DNA of 39,434 nucleotides, taken from positions 1 to 39,434 of the forward strand of contig VGER01000013.1 of the NCBI GenBank assembly GCA_016869235.1. Reading direction: 5' to 3'. Of the stretch, positions 18,382-27,891 are shown piece by piece. Position numbers and translations under genes: made by a program. Under the pieces are notes generated by a model, which did no database searches, was not told where the DNA came from, and saw only the letters and a list, made by a program, of their open reading frames with translations. Each line of letters starts with the position of its first letter. The first letter of the stretch is position 1. Origin of the DNA: Alphaproteobacteria bacterium. GTDB lineage: Bacteria > Pseudomonadota > Alphaproteobacteria > UBA2966 > CAIVPW01.

Positions 18382-18939
18382 ATGTTCGCATTCCTGCGCC
18401 GCCGCATACACGCGCACCGCGAGCCTTCGGCTGGACGCAAGCTCTACTTTGCGGTGCTGGCGCAGAGCCGCCTGCCGGCCTTCTACGGATCGTTCGGAGT
18501 GCCCGACACGGTCGATGGGCGCTTCGACCTAGTCGTGCTCCACGCGGTGTTGGTGTTTCGCCGCCTGCGCGCCTTGGGGCCCGAGGCGGCGCTTCTCAGC
18601 GACGAGACGTTCGAGGTCATGACGGCCGACCTCGATCGCAGCGTGCGCGAGCTTGGCATCGGTGACATGGCCGTCGGCCGGCGCGTCAAGGCGATGGCGC
18701 GCGCGTTCTACGGCCGGGCGCAGGCCTACGAGAGCGGCCTGTCGGGAACGGAGAGTCTCGAGGACGCGCTCCGCCGCAATGTCTACCGCACCGTGACGGC
18801 GCCGGACGCCCTGGTGGGCCGCCTCGCCGAGTACGTGCGCGCGGCGGCCGCCGGCGTTGGCCGCCAGTCCCTGGAGGACCTCGCTGCGGGCCGTCCCGGC
18901 TTCCCGCCGACGCCCTATCGCGCCGCCGACGGGAGCTAG
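18382..18939 (+). CDS. Ubiquinol-cytochrome c chaperone family protein
   Basis: 185 residues of the CBP3/UQCC1 family (ubiquinol_cyt_C_chap). Seen: KLYFAVLAQSRLPAFYGSFGVPDTVDGRFDL near residues 20-50, LVVLHAVLVFRRLRALG, SDETFEVMTADLDRSVRELGIGD and VGRRVKAMARAFYGRAQAYE. In mitochondria the homologue helps cytochrome b synthesis and bc1 assembly; a like role in bacteria is inferred. The gap of 79 bases to bamE is the shared divergent promoter region. Confidence 0.9.
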   Translation: MFAFLRRRIHAHREPSAGRKLYFAVLAQSRLPAFYGSFGVPDTVDGRFDLVVLHAVLVFRRLRALGPEAALLSDETFEVMTADLDRSVRELGIGDMAVGRRVKAMARAFYGRAQAYESGLSGTESLEDALRRNVYRTVTAPDALVGRLAEYVRAAAAGVGRQSLEDLAAGRPGFPPTPYRAADGS

Positions 18940-19131
18940 CGCTTCTCGGGCACCTTTGCCTTCGCGGGTCAGGTGCTTACCGGATGGCCGCGGCCCGACC
19001 TGCCCGGCTTCCATGCGCTCTCGGAGGCTGAAGCCGATGCTTCAGCACGCCACTCGGCATCGCGTCCGCCTTCCGGCGGGCCCGAAGCGGAGCGCCCCGG
19101 AACAACAACAACACGAAGGGAGGGCCTCAAC

Positions 19132-19557
19132 ATGCGATTCCAATTCATGCCCCCGCAATTCGCGCGGGCGTTGTGTGCGCCGTTGGCGGCATTGATGTTC
19201 GTCGTGGCGGGGCCGTTGCCGATGGCGCAAGCAGCCATGGTTCCGACCAACCAGGTGCTGCAGGCGGCCGAACCGGTGAACCCGGCCGCGACCGACCGCG
19301 AGCGGCTGAACGGCTTCCTCGCGCGCGATGACGTCCGTCGGCAGATGGAGACGCTGGGCGTCGACCCCAACGACGCGCGCATGCGCGTCGCCGCCATGCC
19401 GGATTCCGAAGTTGCCCGGCTCGTCGGCAAGCTCGACCAAACCCCGGCCGGCGCCGGGTGGTTCGCCACCCTTGTGTGGGCGGTGGTCGTCATTGCCATC
19501 GTGCTGCTGATCACCGATCTGCTCGGCGTGACGGACGTGTATCCGCTCGGGAATTAG
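19132..19557 (+). CDS. PA2779-type small secreted membrane protein (DUF6627)
   Basis: 141 residues from ATG 19132 with a strong site (GAAGGGAGGG). A signal peptide ends near AQAAM (about 35). The core has RLNGFLARDDVRRQMETLGVDPNDARMRVAAMPDSEVARL, split here by reading it as two helices, then a C-terminal TM helix (WFATLVWAVVVIAIVLLI) and the short end DLLGVTDVYPLGN. This is the PA2779-like family, normally next to a PA2778-type cysteine peptidase, as here (12 bases apart). The pair is probably a unit at the envelope; its job is not established. Confidence 0.8.
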   Translation: MRFQFMPPQFARALCAPLAALMFVVAGPLPMAQAAMVPTNQVLQAAEPVNPAATDRERLNGFLARDDVRRQMETLGVDPNDARMRVAAMPDSEVARLVGKLDQTPAGAGWFATLVWAVVVIAIVLLITDLLGVTDVYPLGN

Positions 19558-19569
19558 CCGCCCAGTCAG

Positions 19570-20550
19570 TTGCCCGGTGTGGGCGCAGCCCGCGTAGCTG
19601 TCCGAGGGGGTGGAAGAGCCATCGCCCTGGCCCTTGCGCTCGCTCTGACCGCCTGCGCGGGACCGCAAACCAGCCGGCTGCTGACCAGCGCCTCCGACCT
19701 CCCTCTCCGGGCCGAGGTCGGAGGCGTGCCTTACTACGCCCAGGAAGACTTCTATTGCGGCCCCGCCGCGCTCGCCATGGTGGCGACCTGGGCGGGCGGC
19801 GCGCCGCTCACCCAGGCCGAGGCGGCGGCGCTCGTCTACACGCCGCACAAGCAGGGTTCCTTCCGCGAGGACATGGTTGCGGCCGCCCGCCGCGCCGGCC
19901 TGCGCGCCGTCCCGGTGCGGGACCTGCGGTCGCTGCTCGACGAGCTCGCGGCCGGCCACCCGGTGCTGGTGTTCCAGAACCTTGGGCTCGATTGGGTGCC
20001 GGCATGGCACTACTCCGTCGCGATCGGCTACGAGCGGGATCGCCGGGCGCTCCAGCTTCGCTCGGGGCCGTTCGAGCGTCTCGTCACCGACATGAGCGTC
20101 TTCGAGCACACCTGGCGGCGCGGAGACTACTGGGCGCTGGTGGTGCTGCCGCCCGGGCGCCTTCCGGCCAAGACGAACGAGCGGGACGTCCTGGAAGCGG
20201 CGCTCGGCCTCGAGCGAGCCGGCAACGCCGAGGCTGCGGCGCTGGCGTATGCGAGCGCAACCCAGCGATGGCCGGAGAGCCATGGTGCCTGGTTCGCCCT
20301 GGGCAATGCCCGCTATGACGCGGGCGACTTCGCCGGGGCGGCCGTGTCATTCGAGCGTGCCACCATGCTCAAGCCGGATGACCCGGATGCCTGGAACAAC
20401 CTGGCCTATGCACTCGTCGAAGCAGGCCGGCCTGGGGAGGCGCGGCAGGCGGCCGAACGCGCCGTGCGTTTGGCCCCGGCCGGGGCGGAGGAGCCTTACC
20501 GGGCTACCCTCCAGGAAATCCACCTGCTGACGGCCCGCGTGGCCGGCTAG
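19570..20550 (+). CDS. PA2778-type C39-like peptidase lipoprotein with TPR repeats
   Basis: 326 residues. The start is TTG 19570 or GTG 19579; no ATG precedes the lipobox ALTACAG. The first half is a C39-like papain-fold domain: DFYCGPAALAMVATW (catalytic Cys), KQGSFREDMVAAARRAGL, and WHYSVAIGYERD (His) followed by strand LQLRSGPFERLV. The second half holds two to three TPR units (ALGLERAGNAEAAALAYASA, AWFALGNARYDAGDFAGAAV, AWNNLAYALVEAGRPGEARQ). The substrate is unknown. It follows the PA2779-type gene and should be translated with it. Confidence 0.85.
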   Translation: MPGVGAARVAVRGGGRAIALALALALTACAGPQTSRLLTSASDLPLRAEVGGVPYYAQEDFYCGPAALAMVATWAGGAPLTQAEAAALVYTPHKQGSFREDMVAAARRAGLRAVPVRDLRSLLDELAAGHPVLVFQNLGLDWVPAWHYSVAIGYERDRRALQLRSGPFERLVTDMSVFEHTWRRGDYWALVVLPPGRLPAKTNERDVLEAALGLERAGNAEAAALAYASATQRWPESHGAWFALGNARYDAGDFAGAAVSFERATMLKPDDPDAWNNLAYALVEAGRPGEARQAAERAVRLAPAGAEEPYRATLQEIHLLTARVAG

Positions 20551-20686
20551 GCCCGGGCTCCGGCTCCGCCGTTATCCATCGCAAGTCTGTAATTTTCCGG
20601 GGCGTCAGGATTGACCCTCGCGCCCGCGGGCACTACGTATGCCCCCTCGCGCGGCCAAGCGCCGTCCCTTCCGCCCAGGTAGAGCT

Positions 20687-21241
20687 GTGCCGTCGCCCGC
20701 CGCGACCCCGGAGTTCCAGCGCATGATCGACGTTGCCACCCTGGGTGACGACGAGGAGCGGTTTGCCTTCGACGCGACTCCGGACGAGCTCAAGGCGTTG
20801 GCGAAGCGGTTCCAAGTGCAGGCTCTCGAGGACCTGCACGCCGACGCGGCGGTGCGGGCGATCGGTGGGGGCGGCGCCCGGGCGCGGGTGACTTTCCACG
20901 CTTCTGTGCTACAGTCCTCCGTCGTGACGCTCGAGCCGGTGAGAAGCCGGATCGACGAGGCGTTCGAGGTGGAGTTCCTGCCGCGCGCCGAGGGCGCCGA
21001 CGGGCAGGAAGCCGACAGCGAGGACGGGCAGGATCTCGAAGCGCTGGAGCCGCCGGGCGAGGTGACCGACGGTCGCTTCGATTTGGGCGAGATGATCGCC
21101 GAGTATTTGTCGTTGGCCATCGACCCGTATCCGCGCCAGGCAGGCGAGGAGTTCGGCGAATGGCATGACGCCGCCCCCGACGGCGGCACGCAGAAAGAGG
21201 GTCCGTTTGCGGCCCTGAAGAACTGGAGGAGCAGGGCGTAA
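20687..21241 (+). CDS. YceD/DUF177 family protein
   Basis: About 184 residues from GTG 20687; an ATG at 20639 would add 16 basic residues but has no ribosome site. Seen: [57 protein letters not shown], an acidic middle, then [19 protein letters not shown], the family signature near the C-terminus. DUF177 proteins are encoded just before rpmF in bacteria and plants and are linked to 23S rRNA accumulation. One base separates the stop from rpmF. Confidence 0.88.
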   Translation: MPSPAATPEFQRMIDVATLGDDEERFAFDATPDELKALAKRFQVQALEDLHADAAVRAIGGGGARARVTFHASVLQSSVVTLEPVRSRIDEAFEVEFLPRAEGADGQEADSEDGQDLEALEPPGEVTDGRFDLGEMIAEYLSLAIDPYPRQAGEEFGEWHDAAPDGGTQKEGPFAALKNWRSRA

Positions 21242-21242
21242 C

Positions 21243-21425
21243 GTGGCGGTACCCAAGCGAAAGAAGACACCCTCGACGCGCAACATGCGCCGTTCGCACG
21301 ACCGGCTGGCCCCGTCGGCCTACATCGAGTGCCCGAACTGCGGCGAGCACAAGCGGCCGCATCACGTCTGCCAGGCCTGCGGCCACTACGATGGCCGCGA
21401 GGTCACCGAGGCACCGGAAGCCTAA
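21243..21425 (+). CDS. rpmF: 50S ribosomal protein L32
   Basis: 60 residues from a GTG start. Begins [19 protein letters not shown], with a zinc ribbon ([19 protein letters not shown]), so it is the zinc-binding form. Lies between yceD and plsX, the usual bacterial order. Confidence 0.97.
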   Translation: MAVPKRKKTPSTRNMRRSHDRLAPSAYIECPNCGEHKRPHHVCQACGHYDGREVTEAPEA

Positions 21426-21506
21426 GATCTCCGGCCGGGCCATGCCCAACCCGGGGCGGCAACGACTGCACCACGGCAGAACGTCGTCCCGTATCATGGG
21501 GGAACC

Positions 21507-22564
21507 ATGAGCGCCGCAATGGTGATCGCCATTGATGCCATGGGGGGCGACCACGCCCCCGAGATGGTCATCGACGGCGCTGCGCTGGCGCACAGCCGCA
21601 TGCCGGCGCTGCGCTTCCAGCTGTTCGGCGACGAGGCGCGCATCCAACCGCTCTTGGCGCGCCACCCTCGGCTGCGCGACGGCGTCGAGATGCGGCACGC
21701 GGCACATGCGATCGCCCCGACCGACAAGCCAAGCCAGGCGCTGCGCAAGAGCGCCCAATCCAGCATGCGGCTTGCCATCGAGGCGGTGCGCGACGGTCAG
21801 GCCGGTGCCGTCGTCTCGGCCGGCAATACCGGGGCGCTGATGGCGCTCGCCAGATTCGTCCTGAAGATGCAGCCGGGCGTCGATCGCCCGGCCATGGTGT
21901 CCTACTTCCCGACCGCGCGCGGCGAGAGCGCGCTCCTCGACCTCGGCGCCAACGTCGAATGCGACGCCCGCAACCTGGTGCAGTTCGCCATTCTCGGCGC
22001 CGGCTTCGCGCGCAGCGTACTGGGCGTCGAGCGGCCGACGGTGGGCCTGCTCAATGTCGGCGCCGAAGAGCTGAAGGGCCATGAGGAAGTGCGCGCCGCG
22101 GCGCAGGTCCTGCGTGAGTCCAAGTTCGGCTTCGACTTCCACGGCTTCGTTGAGGGCGACGACATCGGCGCCGGCACCGTCGATGTGGTCGTCACCGACG
22201 GCTTCACCGGAAACGCAGTGCTCAAGGCCACCGAGGGCACCGCAAAGCTGATCTCGTCGTTCCTCGGCCTCGCGTTCCGCCGCTCGTGGGTGTCGATGCT
22301 GGGCTATGCACTCGCCAAGCCGGCGCTCGACTCTTTGCGCGCCAAGCTCGATCCCCGCCACTACAACGGCGCCCTGTTCCTCGGCCTCAACGGCGTCGTG
22401 GTGAAGAGCCACGGAGGCACCGACCGCGAGGGCTTTGCCAGCGCGATCTCGGTGGCCGCCGACATGGCGCGGGGCGACTTCAACGAACGCATCCACGCCG
22501 ACCTCGACGTTTTCGACCATCGCAGCCCGGCTCCGCCCGACGCGCCGCCGGTGAAAGCGGCGTC

Positions 22565-22568
<4 letters not shown>
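21507..22568 (+). CDS. plsX: Phosphate acyltransferase PlsX
   Basis: 353 residues. Makes acyl-phosphate from acyl-ACP for phospholipid synthesis. Seen: [20 protein letters not shown] at the N-terminus, [65 protein letters not shown], and [13 protein letters not shown] near the end. Stop overlaps the fabH start (ATGA). Confidence 0.97.
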
Positions 22569-23593
<1,025 letters not shown>

Positions 23594-23692
23594 CGTGGCC
23601 GAGGGGCCGGTTGTGTCCGAGCCCCAGCGTTTCAGCCACCTTCCGCGAAGATCGCTACCGGCGTGGCAACTAAGGGCTGCAAACTATTGAGT

Positions 23693-23721
23693 TTGACCTA
23701 TTCTTTCGCGCGGGCTAGCCT
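23693..23721 (+). promoter_or_regulatory. Candidate ihfA promoter
   Basis: TTGACC (23693-23698), 17 bases, TAGCCT (23716-23721). It lies 100 bases after fabH and 98 before the ihfA ATG, giving ihfA its own start apart from the lipid operon. Confidence 0.45.
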
Positions 23722-23746
23722 GCTAGGTGAAGTCGTTGTCTGGGGC

Positions 23747-23775
23747 CGTCGCACGAAGCCTGCCTTCGTGCGACG
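23747..23775 (+). promoter_or_regulatory. Leader hairpin upstream of ihfA
   Basis: Perfect 12-bp inverted repeat, CGTCGCACGAAG and CTTCGTGCGACG around a 5-base loop (CCTGC). It falls in the predicted leader between the promoter and the ihfA ribosome site (GGGAGGGG at about 23801). There is no T run, so it is a poor terminator. It may be an mRNA stability or control element or, as DNA, a binding site for a dimeric protein. Confidence 0.6.
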
Positions 23776-23819
23776 AGACGGCGGCGATGATGGAAGGCCC
23801 AGGGAGGGGCTACTCCTGC

Positions 23820-24131
23820 ATGGTGACAATGATCCGGGCGCAGCTGGCCGAGGCCGTCTACGAGCAGGTCGGGCTGTCGCACAACGAGTCGGCGGACCTG
23901 GTCGAGTCGGTCTTCGATGAGATCGGCGAGAGCCTGGTTCGCGGCGATACGGTCAAGATCTCGTCTTTCGGCAGCTTCTACGTGCGCGAAAAGGGCAGGC
24001 GCATGGGTCGCAACCCGAAGACCGGCGATAAGGTCCCCATCCTGCCGCGGCGGGTGCTGGTGTTCCGGCCCTCGCACGTGCTCAAGGACATGATCAACCG
24101 AGCCCGGTCCAAGACCCCGACCCAGGGGTAG
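23820..24131 (+). CDS. ihfA: Integration host factor alpha subunit
   Basis: 103 residues from ATG 23820, chosen by the GGAGGGG site and by the family start ([16 protein letters not shown]); upstream in-frame ATGs at 23787 and 23790 would give a non-conserved leader. DNA-bending HU/IHF fold: [45 protein letters not shown] with the intercalating Pro, and [12 protein letters not shown]. Sits between fabH and a MerR regulator as in other alphaproteobacteria. Confidence 0.95.
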   Translation: MVTMIRAQLAEAVYEQVGLSHNESADLVESVFDEIGESLVRGDTVKISSFGSFYVREKGRRMGRNPKTGDKVPILPRRVLVFRPSHVLKDMINRARSKTPTQG

Positions 24132-24144
24132 GCGCCGCTAGGAC

Positions 24145-24555
24145 ATGACCGAACCCCACGCACGGCCGGGACGGCGGGTGGAGAAGGCGCCCGGTGCATT
24201 CCGCACCATTTCCGAGGTGGCCGAGGAGCTCAACATGCCGCAGCACGTGCTGCGATTCTGGGAGAGCAAGTTCGCCCAGGTACGGCCCCTCAAGCGCGGC
24301 GGCGGTCGCCGCTACTACCGGCCGGAGGACGTCACGCTGCTGCGTCTCATCCGCGGCCTGCTCTACGACCAGGGCTACACGATTCGCGGCGTGCAGAAGG
24401 TCCTTAAGGACCAGACCCGCAACGGCGACGAGGCGGCGAACGGTGTTGCGGCCGCGGAGCACGGGTCGCTCGCGCCCGAGCATCGCAAGCGGCTTGCGGC
24501 GGTGCTGCGCGAGCTGGACGAGGCCCGCGATCTCCTGCGCCGCGTTCTCGGCTGA
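24145..24555 (+). CDS. MerR family transcriptional regulator
   Basis: 136 residues. The winged helix-turn-helix is at about 20-90: [51 protein letters not shown]. The C-terminal ~45 residues form a helix ([21 protein letters not shown]) with no metal-binding Cys. It has the form found after ihfA in alphaproteobacteria. Target and effector are unknown. 13 bases after ihfA, so co-transcribed. Confidence 0.92.
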   Translation: MTEPHARPGRRVEKAPGAFRTISEVAEELNMPQHVLRFWESKFAQVRPLKRGGGRRYYRPEDVTLLRLIRGLLYDQGYTIRGVQKVLKDQTRNGDEAANGVAAAEHGSLAPEHRKRLAAVLRELDEARDLLRRVLG

Positions 24556-24567
24556 GTCCGCCGGGCT

Positions 24568-25275
24568 CTACGGATGATCGTGGGTGTCCCCATGGTCCGG
24601 CTCGACCATGCGGGCGCGGTTGGCTCCGAGCAGCGCCATCACCTCTTCATCGGTGGTCTCGGTGAAGTCTTGGTAGTAGGCGCCGACCGCCCAGAACGGC
24701 TCCGGCGAGGACAGGCAGACGACTTCGTCTGCGGCTGACTGCAGGTCGAGGAGCGCCTGCGGCGGCGCCACCGGAATGGCCAACACCAGCCACTCGGGCT
24801 TGTGGCGATCGATCGCCTTGAGGGCGGCCTTGACCGTTCCGCCGGTGGCGACGCCGTCGTCCACCACAATGACGGTGCGGCCCCTGGCTTCCGGAGGCTC
24901 GCGGCCGTTGAGGTACAAGGTGCGCCGACGCTCGATCTCAGCGAGTTCCCTGCGCGTCTCCGCGTCGATGTGAGCCTGGTCGGGCGCCAGCATGCGCACG
25001 ACGCTGTCGTTCAGGACGATTTCCGGGTGGGCGCCGTCGACGACCGCGCCGAGGTCTACGTCGGGGTGCCCCGGCGCGCCGATCTTGCGCACGAACAAGA
25101 TGTCCAGGGGTGCCTTCAGCTCCTTGGCAACATCGTACGCGACCGGCAGGCCGCCGCGCGGCAGGGCGAGCACGATCGGGTTCGCGCTCTTGAACTTGCG
25201 CATGACCGACGCGAGGCGCCGGCCGGCGTCGCGGCGATCGTGGAAGTGCGTCTCGTGCACGCCCTCGACGGTCAT
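24568..25275 (-). CDS. Phosphoribosyltransferase family protein
   Basis: 235 residues. The PRPP loop is RTVIVVDDGVATGGT, near residue 135, in the type I PRTase fold; other parts are IVLALPRGGLPVAYDVA and FVRKIGAPGHPDVDLGAV. The C-terminus ends in an acidic and His-rich tail. Such proteins often occur next to or fused to a dienelactone-hydrolase-like protein; the same partner is upstream here with an ATGA overlap. Substrate unknown. A stress or ribose salvage role is a guess. Confidence 0.85.
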   Translation of the reverse strand: MTVEGVHETHFHDRRDAGRRLASVMRKFKSANPIVLALPRGGLPVAYDVAKELKAPLDILFVRKIGAPGHPDVDLGAVVDGAHPEIVLNDSVVRMLAPDQAHIDAETRRELAEIERRRTLYLNGREPPEARGRTVIVVDDGVATGGTVKAALKAIDRHKPEWLVLAIPVAPPQALLDLQSAADEVVCLSSPEPFWAVGAYYQDFTETTDEEVMALLGANRARMVEPDHGDTHDHP

Positions 25276-25940
25276 TGCGCCGCGGCCATGGTCGGACTTC
25301 GCTGCTCGCAGGCCTGCATGAACCAGCGCGCCGCATGTGCGACCAGCTCATCGAGCGTTCCCGCTTCATCGAAAAGATGTCCCGCGCCCGGGATGACGCT
25401 CAGCTCGCGCGCGCAGGTCATGCGCTCGTAGGCCTGGCGGTTGAGCTCGAGGACGACGCGATCGAGGCTGCCGAACAGGAACAGCGTCGGCGCGCGCACA
25501 TGGGGAAGGGCATCGGCGGCGAGATCGGGCCGGCCGCCACGCGAGAAGATCGCCGAAACCGACGCGCCCGGCTGCGCCGCCGCCAGCAGCGCGGCGGCAG
25601 CGCCGGTGCTTGCGCCGAGGTAGCACACCGGCAGCTGCGGGATGCTCGATTCGCGCTGCACCCAGAACGTGGCGGTGAGCAGCCGGTGCGCGAGCAGCTC
25701 CACGTCGAACGCCAGGCGTCGGTCGATCTCTTCCTCCGGCATCAGCAGGTCGAGAAGAAGCGTGCCGAGGCGATGGGCGCGCAGGCCTTCGCCGACGTGA
25801 TTGTTGCGCGGGCTGAAGCGGCCGCTGCCGCCGCCATGCGCGAAGATGACCAGTCCCCGCGCCGAAGGCGGCAGCACCAGCATGCCGCGCAGCGCCTCCG
25901 GTCCGATCTCGACCTCCTCGATCTTGCGCAGCTCGGTCAT
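25272..25940 (-). CDS. Alpha/beta hydrolase, dienelactone hydrolase-like
   Basis: 222 residues from ATG 25940. Seen: LVIFAHGGGSGRFSPRNNHV near residue 30 (oxyanion region), nucleophile elbow LGASTGAAAALL (Ser), FLFGSLDRVV (Asp) and IPGAGHLFDE (His). Two-gene operon with the phosphoribosyltransferase: the hydrolase stop and its start overlap by four bases. Substrate not known. Confidence 0.85.
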   Translation of the reverse strand: MTELRKIEEVEIGPEALRGMLVLPPSARGLVIFAHGGGSGRFSPRNNHVGEGLRAHRLGTLLLDLLMPEEEIDRRLAFDVELLAHRLLTATFWVQRESSIPQLPVCYLGASTGAAAALLAAAQPGASVSAIFSRGGRPDLAADALPHVRAPTLFLFGSLDRVVLELNRQAYERMTCARELSVIPGAGHLFDEAGTLDELVAHAARWFMQACEQRSPTMAAAQ

Positions 25941-26145
25941 CGGACGGGGACTCCAACGCTGTGGCGTACGGGTCCGACGTGGGGTCCGGCCCCGCGCATT
26001 CAATTGTGAAGAAGGGGATAGGGTACCGCCCCGTCCAAGCCTCGGCCGGGGCCGTAGGCGGAGGCGCGGCCAAGCTGGCCGGCCCGGTCAACGAGGCCGC
26101 GAGCCTCGCCTTGGCGCGCCGGATTGCGTTATTGTCCGCGCCGGT

Positions 26146-26223
26146 CGGAGTGTAGCGCAGCCTGGTTAGCGCACCAGACTGGGGGTCTGGGGGTCGGCGG
26201 TTCGAATCCGCCCACTCCGACCA
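26146..26223 (+). tRNA. tRNA-Pro (anticodon GGG), 3' CCA encoded
   Basis: Acceptor arm CGGAGTG pairs with CACTCCG, discriminator A, CCA encoded. Anticodon stem CCAGA/TCTGG holds loop CTGGGGG, giving GGG. T arm GGCGG TTCGAAT CCGCC. The last 45 bases plus two beyond (26179-26225) are duplicated at 28054-28100, marking an integration site. Confidence 0.95.
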
Positions 26224-26225
26224 GT
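26179..26225 (+). repeat. Left attachment repeat (3' part of tRNA-Pro)
   Basis: 47 bases that recur at 28054-28100 with a single difference: G at 26204, A at 28079. It spans the anticodon loop to just past CCA, the classic target of tyrosine integrases. The difference falls at the T-loop purine position (57), so either copy completes a functional tRNA. Confidence 0.9.
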
Positions 26226-26270
26226 AATTTCAATAACTTAGTGGAAGGTTGGCAGTAAGCACCACGCCGC

Positions 26271-26292
26271 TGGGCAACCACCTGGGCAACCA
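26271..26292 (+). repeat. Paired TGGGCAACCA repeats, left end
   Basis: TGGGCAACCA at 26271-26280 and 26283-26292 (12 bases apart), 46 bases inside the left attachment repeat. The same pair lies at the right end in the same orientation. Spacing and place fit arm-type sites bound by the N-terminal domain of DUF4102-type integrases. Confidence 0.7.
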
Positions 26293-26312
26293 TTTTCCGA
26301 AGAGACTGCTCC

Positions 26313-26876
26313 ATGGCCATTCGACTGCGCGTCTTCCTGCATTTTCTTGCGTTGGGCGGATTGTCCTTGGTGGCCGGGCTGGCTGCCGCCCAGGTTTGGG
26401 TCCCGTTTTGCGATGAGGGGTTGGGCGGGCTGTGCGTCTCACGGGACCCGATAGACACCTACCTAGTGGTCTGGATCGAACCAACCGGACAGGTCGGACT
26501 GCGAACCACGTCCATTGAATTTAGGGCCATGTCCCGCAGCGAGTGCCTCAACCTGCCGCAGCGCGCGCAATGCTTTCGGGTCGGCGTCTATACAGCGAGC
26601 CAGCAGCGGTACGTTCGCGAGCGGGGCGACGAAAAGCAATTCGGCGGACCTAACAGCCCGACCGTTCGCCAATACTTCCAGAACTATCTTCCGCGGTCGG
26701 ACGCAGCGCCGACGCTTTCAATCGACCTTCAAATGAGTACGGTGGCCGGTTTCCTTGCGACAACCGCCATGCCGGGCGGATGCCACAGCACTCATGGGTT
26801 GGAGGGAAAGGCCATCGGAGATCGACGCGTGTACAGCGATTGCGCCTATCTTTGGCTGGAACCTGTCACAAAGTAA
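26313..26876 (+). CDS. Secreted cysteine-rich protein of unknown function
   Basis: 187 residues. The signal peptide spans about 1-26 (FLHFLALGGLSLVAGLAAAQ, cleavage after AAA or AAQ). The mature part has six Cys (FCDEG, LCVS, ECLNL, QCFRV, GGCHS, DCAYL), enough for three disulfides, and begins with the strand VWVPFC; a strand TYLVVWIEPTGQVGL follows. No family recognised. Codon use is less GC-rich than in the chromosome genes. It is the first cargo gene of the tRNA-Pro element and probably arrived with it. It may be expressed from the host (a lysogenic conversion type of gene), but this is inference. Confidence 0.6.
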   Translation: MAIRLRVFLHFLALGGLSLVAGLAAAQVWVPFCDEGLGGLCVSRDPIDTYLVVWIEPTGQVGLRTTSIEFRAMSRSECLNLPQRAQCFRVGVYTASQQRYVRERGDEKQFGGPNSPTVRQYFQNYLPRSDAAPTLSIDLQMSTVAGFLATTAMPGGCHSTHGLEGKAIGDRRVYSDCAYLWLEPVTK

Positions 26877-26889
26877 GTCGGCGCGATAA

Positions 26890-27138
26890 GTGGAACAGTG
26901 CGCAGCCGCTGGGCTGTTCTATGCGCTGCTGACCGTGAACGGCCTGCCTGCTGCTGAATTTTGCTACGCATCGCCCGACGCCTTACCGACAACGGAAATT
27001 GCCAAAGTATTGCGGCGTGACGCGGCTGCATGTCCCGTCCGGACTACAGATCGTGGCATCGCGGCGTGCTTGGGGCCGAATATGCGAGTGGTCCTGATAC
27101 CGGAAGCCTACAGGCTCGTGATCGAAACCGTACCGTAA
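26890..27138 (+). CDS. Small unknown protein, cargo of the element
   Basis: 82 residues from a GTG at 26890, just after an in-frame TAA. Contains LFYALLTVNGLPAAEFCYASPD at the N-terminus (a possible signal-like stretch), five Cys in all, and ends MRVVLIPEAYRLVIETVP. No clear ribosome site. Lies 13 bases after the secreted gene in the same direction. It could be a real small protein paired with that gene or the C-terminal piece of a longer one. Not recognised. Confidence 0.4.
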   Translation: MEQCAAAGLFYALLTVNGLPAAEFCYASPDALPTTEIAKVLRRDAAACPVRTTDRGIAACLGPNMRVVLIPEAYRLVIETVP

Positions 27139-27152
27139 AGATCGGGCGCCCG

Positions 27153-27490
27153 TCATTCCGCTCCTTCCAGCGCCTCCGCCCACGGGTCACGGCTGACTTC
27201 CGGTTCTGGAATGAACGCATCGGGGCGCTTCAGGTCCAGGACAGTCACAGTGCCGCTCTGGGCATCGCGCGTGTAGGTAGCGCCCGCGATCAGCATTTCA
27301 CCGTCAATGCGGACGGTGGGCGATTGCAACCGAGTAACGGTGTTGATTGGCCACACGGTGCCGTTGACGCTCCAGCCTTGCACTGTGACGCGCACGCTCA
27401 CTGACCGCGCCGCACGCACCGCAGCTTCCCAGTTCACGCGTTGCTGTGCCGACGCTGGCGTCACGTTCTGGCCGGGCAGGACGACAATTT
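27153..27490 (-). pseudogene. Mu gpP-like baseplate protein, 3' remnant
   Basis: The C-terminal ~110 residues: WEAAVRAARSVSVRVTVQGW, then NGTVWPINTVTRLQSPTVRIDGE in parts, LIAGATYTRDAQSGTVTVLD and LKRPDAFIPEP. This is the end of the Mu gpP / phage baseplate hub family (beta-strand domain with a W-P-N turn and a final PDAF motif). Upstream of about 27490 the homology ends where integrase sequence begins in another frame. No start codon of its own; clearly a fragment. Confidence 0.65.
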
Positions 27491-27867
27491 GCGCCGCCAC
27501 GCTTGCCGCCGTCCGCCATGTACAGGGCTGCAACGGCGCGAAAGGTGTTCGCGGCGCGGCGCTTCCGTTCGCCTTGTTCCGCAGCCAAAGGATCGCTGCC
27601 ACCGCGGGCCGCGCGCAGCACGTCCTGGGCTTTCTCCCGAGCGTCGGCCACGCCGATCAGCGGGAACGTGCCGATGGTGTAGCGCCGAACCGCACGGTCG
27701 CCTTTGACGCGGTAGTGCACCACGAACGCCTTGCGTCCGGTGTGCGAGACGCGGAGGCCGAAAGCCGGGACCTGAGCGTCCCAGATGTACACGCGGCCCT
27801 CAGCGGGAGGGGCTATCGACTTCGCGCGCGTGTCCGTCAGCTTCTTTGCTTCCCCCGTGGATGGCAT
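27491..27867 (-). pseudogene. Tyrosine integrase, 5' remnant (DUF4102 arm-binding domain)
   Basis: ATG 27867 with GGGAGA before it. About 125 residues match the N-terminal arm-binding domain of P4-type integrases: KLTDTRAKSIAPPAEGR, VYIWDAQVPAFGLRVSHTGR, FVVHYRVKGDRAVRRYTIG, LIGVADAREKAQDVLRAARG, then TFRAVAALYMADGG where the core-binding domain should start. There the sequence joins the gpP remnant out of frame; the formal frame runs on as junk to 27304. The catalytic domain (RHRY) is gone. Confidence 0.8.
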
Positions 27868-27891
27868 CTGGTGTTCTCCCGCTTTGGCCGT

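Noticed and set aside
20790..22520. 576-codon minus-strand open frame opposite yceD-rpmF-plsX
   Set aside because: Antisense shadow; composition not protein-like.
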